This document shows, piece after piece, positions 42,465 through 42,836 of a stretch of DNA of 42,836 nt; position 1 is the first letter of the stretch, and each line of letters starts with the position of its first letter. Under the pieces are notes generated by a model. It had not been told where the DNA came from and did not search any database. It saw only the letters and a list, made by a program, of their open reading frames with translations. The stretch spans positions 1-42,836 of the forward strand of contig JBKECQ010000006.1 in the NCBI GenBank assembly GCA_047974845.1, read 5' to 3'. The position numbers were made by a program, and so were the translations under genes. This stretch comes from Aminipila sp047974845. GTDB lineage: Bacteria; Bacillota; Clostridia; Peptostreptococcales; Anaerovoracaceae.

Positions 42465-42836
42465 GGGGATGTAAAGGTTTCGACGGGGGTGTGGAAGCCT
42501 GATAAGCGAGCCGCAGTTTGCCAAGTCTGCGTTAAAAATGGCACGTTAAATATAAACGCTAAAAATAATAACAATTACGCATTAGCTGCATAGTTCAGCG
42601 CCGCGCACAGCGGTAGCGTCGTCGGCCTACATTCACCCGTAGGTGTAGAACCCGGCGTCGACATACGGGAAAACTCTGTGTGAGCTCCTAGTAGCACAGG
42701 GGAACAATAGGATAGCGGACGTAAAAGCCTGCCTTTGGGCGTTTATGAAAGCGAAGCAATAAAACATCGGCTGCGCTCGGAGAAGTTCACGTGAAAATGC
42801 TTTCGGACAGGAGTTCGACTCTCCTCATCTCCACCA
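42465..42836 (+). ncRNA. ssrA: Transfer-messenger RNA (complete)
   Basis: tmRNA rescues stalled ribosomes and adds a degradation tag. The 5' end GGGGATG (42465-42471) pairs with CATCTCC near the 3' end, followed by ACCA, whose last base closes the window. The T-arm contains GTTCGAC. The conserved GGTTTCGACGGGGG follows the 5' arm. The resume codon is GCT at 42558, and the reading frame to TAG (42591-42593) gives the tag AKNNNNYALAA. With only six bases after the preceding stop, it may be co-transcribed and trimmed by RNase P. Confidence 0.96.

Noticed and set aside
1..42836. CRISPR array, prophage, transposon or toxin-antitoxin cluster
   Set aside because: No regularly spaced palindromic repeats, integrase, transposase or typical toxin pairs were found. 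The tandem repeats present are contiguous, without unique spacers.

Overview
The window is an AT-rich chromosomal segment of a Gram-positive anaerobe of class Clostridia, most likely a Lachnospiraceae relative (inference). The supporting signs are strong GGAGG-type ribosome binding sites, a pyruvate:ferredoxin oxidoreductase (nifJ), the Firmicute blocks pcrA-ligA, dnaX-ybaB-recR with a yaaL-like gene and bofA, uvrBA, and smpB close to ssrA. Nearly all of it is core housekeeping DNA. I see no phage, insertion sequence, CRISPR array or ordinary tRNA.

Layout. 1-116: 3' end of tuf, with terminator. 306-1862 (+): YfcE-like phosphodiesterase and pseudouridine-5'-phosphate glycosidase psuG. 1877-4319 (-): bioY-bioB-bioD behind a promoter overlapped by a perfect BirA-type operator. 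4464-5327 (-): YitT-family membrane protein. 5328-5856: gene-free, with three tandem promoter-like repeats. 5857-11213 (+): pcrA, ligA and an AIR-synthase-related gene as an operon. 11293-12003: FliD-C-terminus-like gene cut by an in-frame TAA. 12058-14439: secreted SLH-M13 metallopeptidase. 14601-14758: SRP RNA. 14807-18065: dnaX, ybaB, recR, a reversed yaaL-like gene, bofA. 18490-22023: nifJ.

22356-25787 (+): ABC exporter with membrane-fusion protein and TetR regulator, with a palindrome near the likely promoter. 26067-29785 (-): sodium-dependent transporter, short prepilin peptidase, citrate synthase. 30075-35072 (+): uvrB and uvrA with a possible LexA box. 35241-36674: nicotinate phosphoribosyltransferase pncB with an inverted repeat between -35 and -10. 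36975-37904: class II aldolase. 37928-39174: a membrane-anchored Asn/Arg/Asp repeat protein (-) and a divergent 93-aa protein (+). 39236-39700 (-): short MltG-like protein. 39914-41928 (+): RluA-type pseudouridine synthase (apparently leaderless), signal peptidase I, smpB. 42219-42836: 79-aa membrane protein and the whole tmRNA gene, whose CCA end is the last base of the window.

The genes group into DNA repair and replication (pcrA, ligA, dnaX, recR, uvrBA), cofactor supply (biotin, NAD), anaerobic pyruvate and sugar metabolism (nifJ, fba, citrate synthase), and ribosome rescue and protein export (smpB, ssrA, SRP RNA, lepB). I did not find a clearly new multi-gene system. The most unusual items are the interrupted FliD-like gene, the 36-bp repeat protein with its divergent neighbour, the triplicated promoter-like unit before pcrA, the leaderless rlu gene, and several operator-like palindromes on core promoters.
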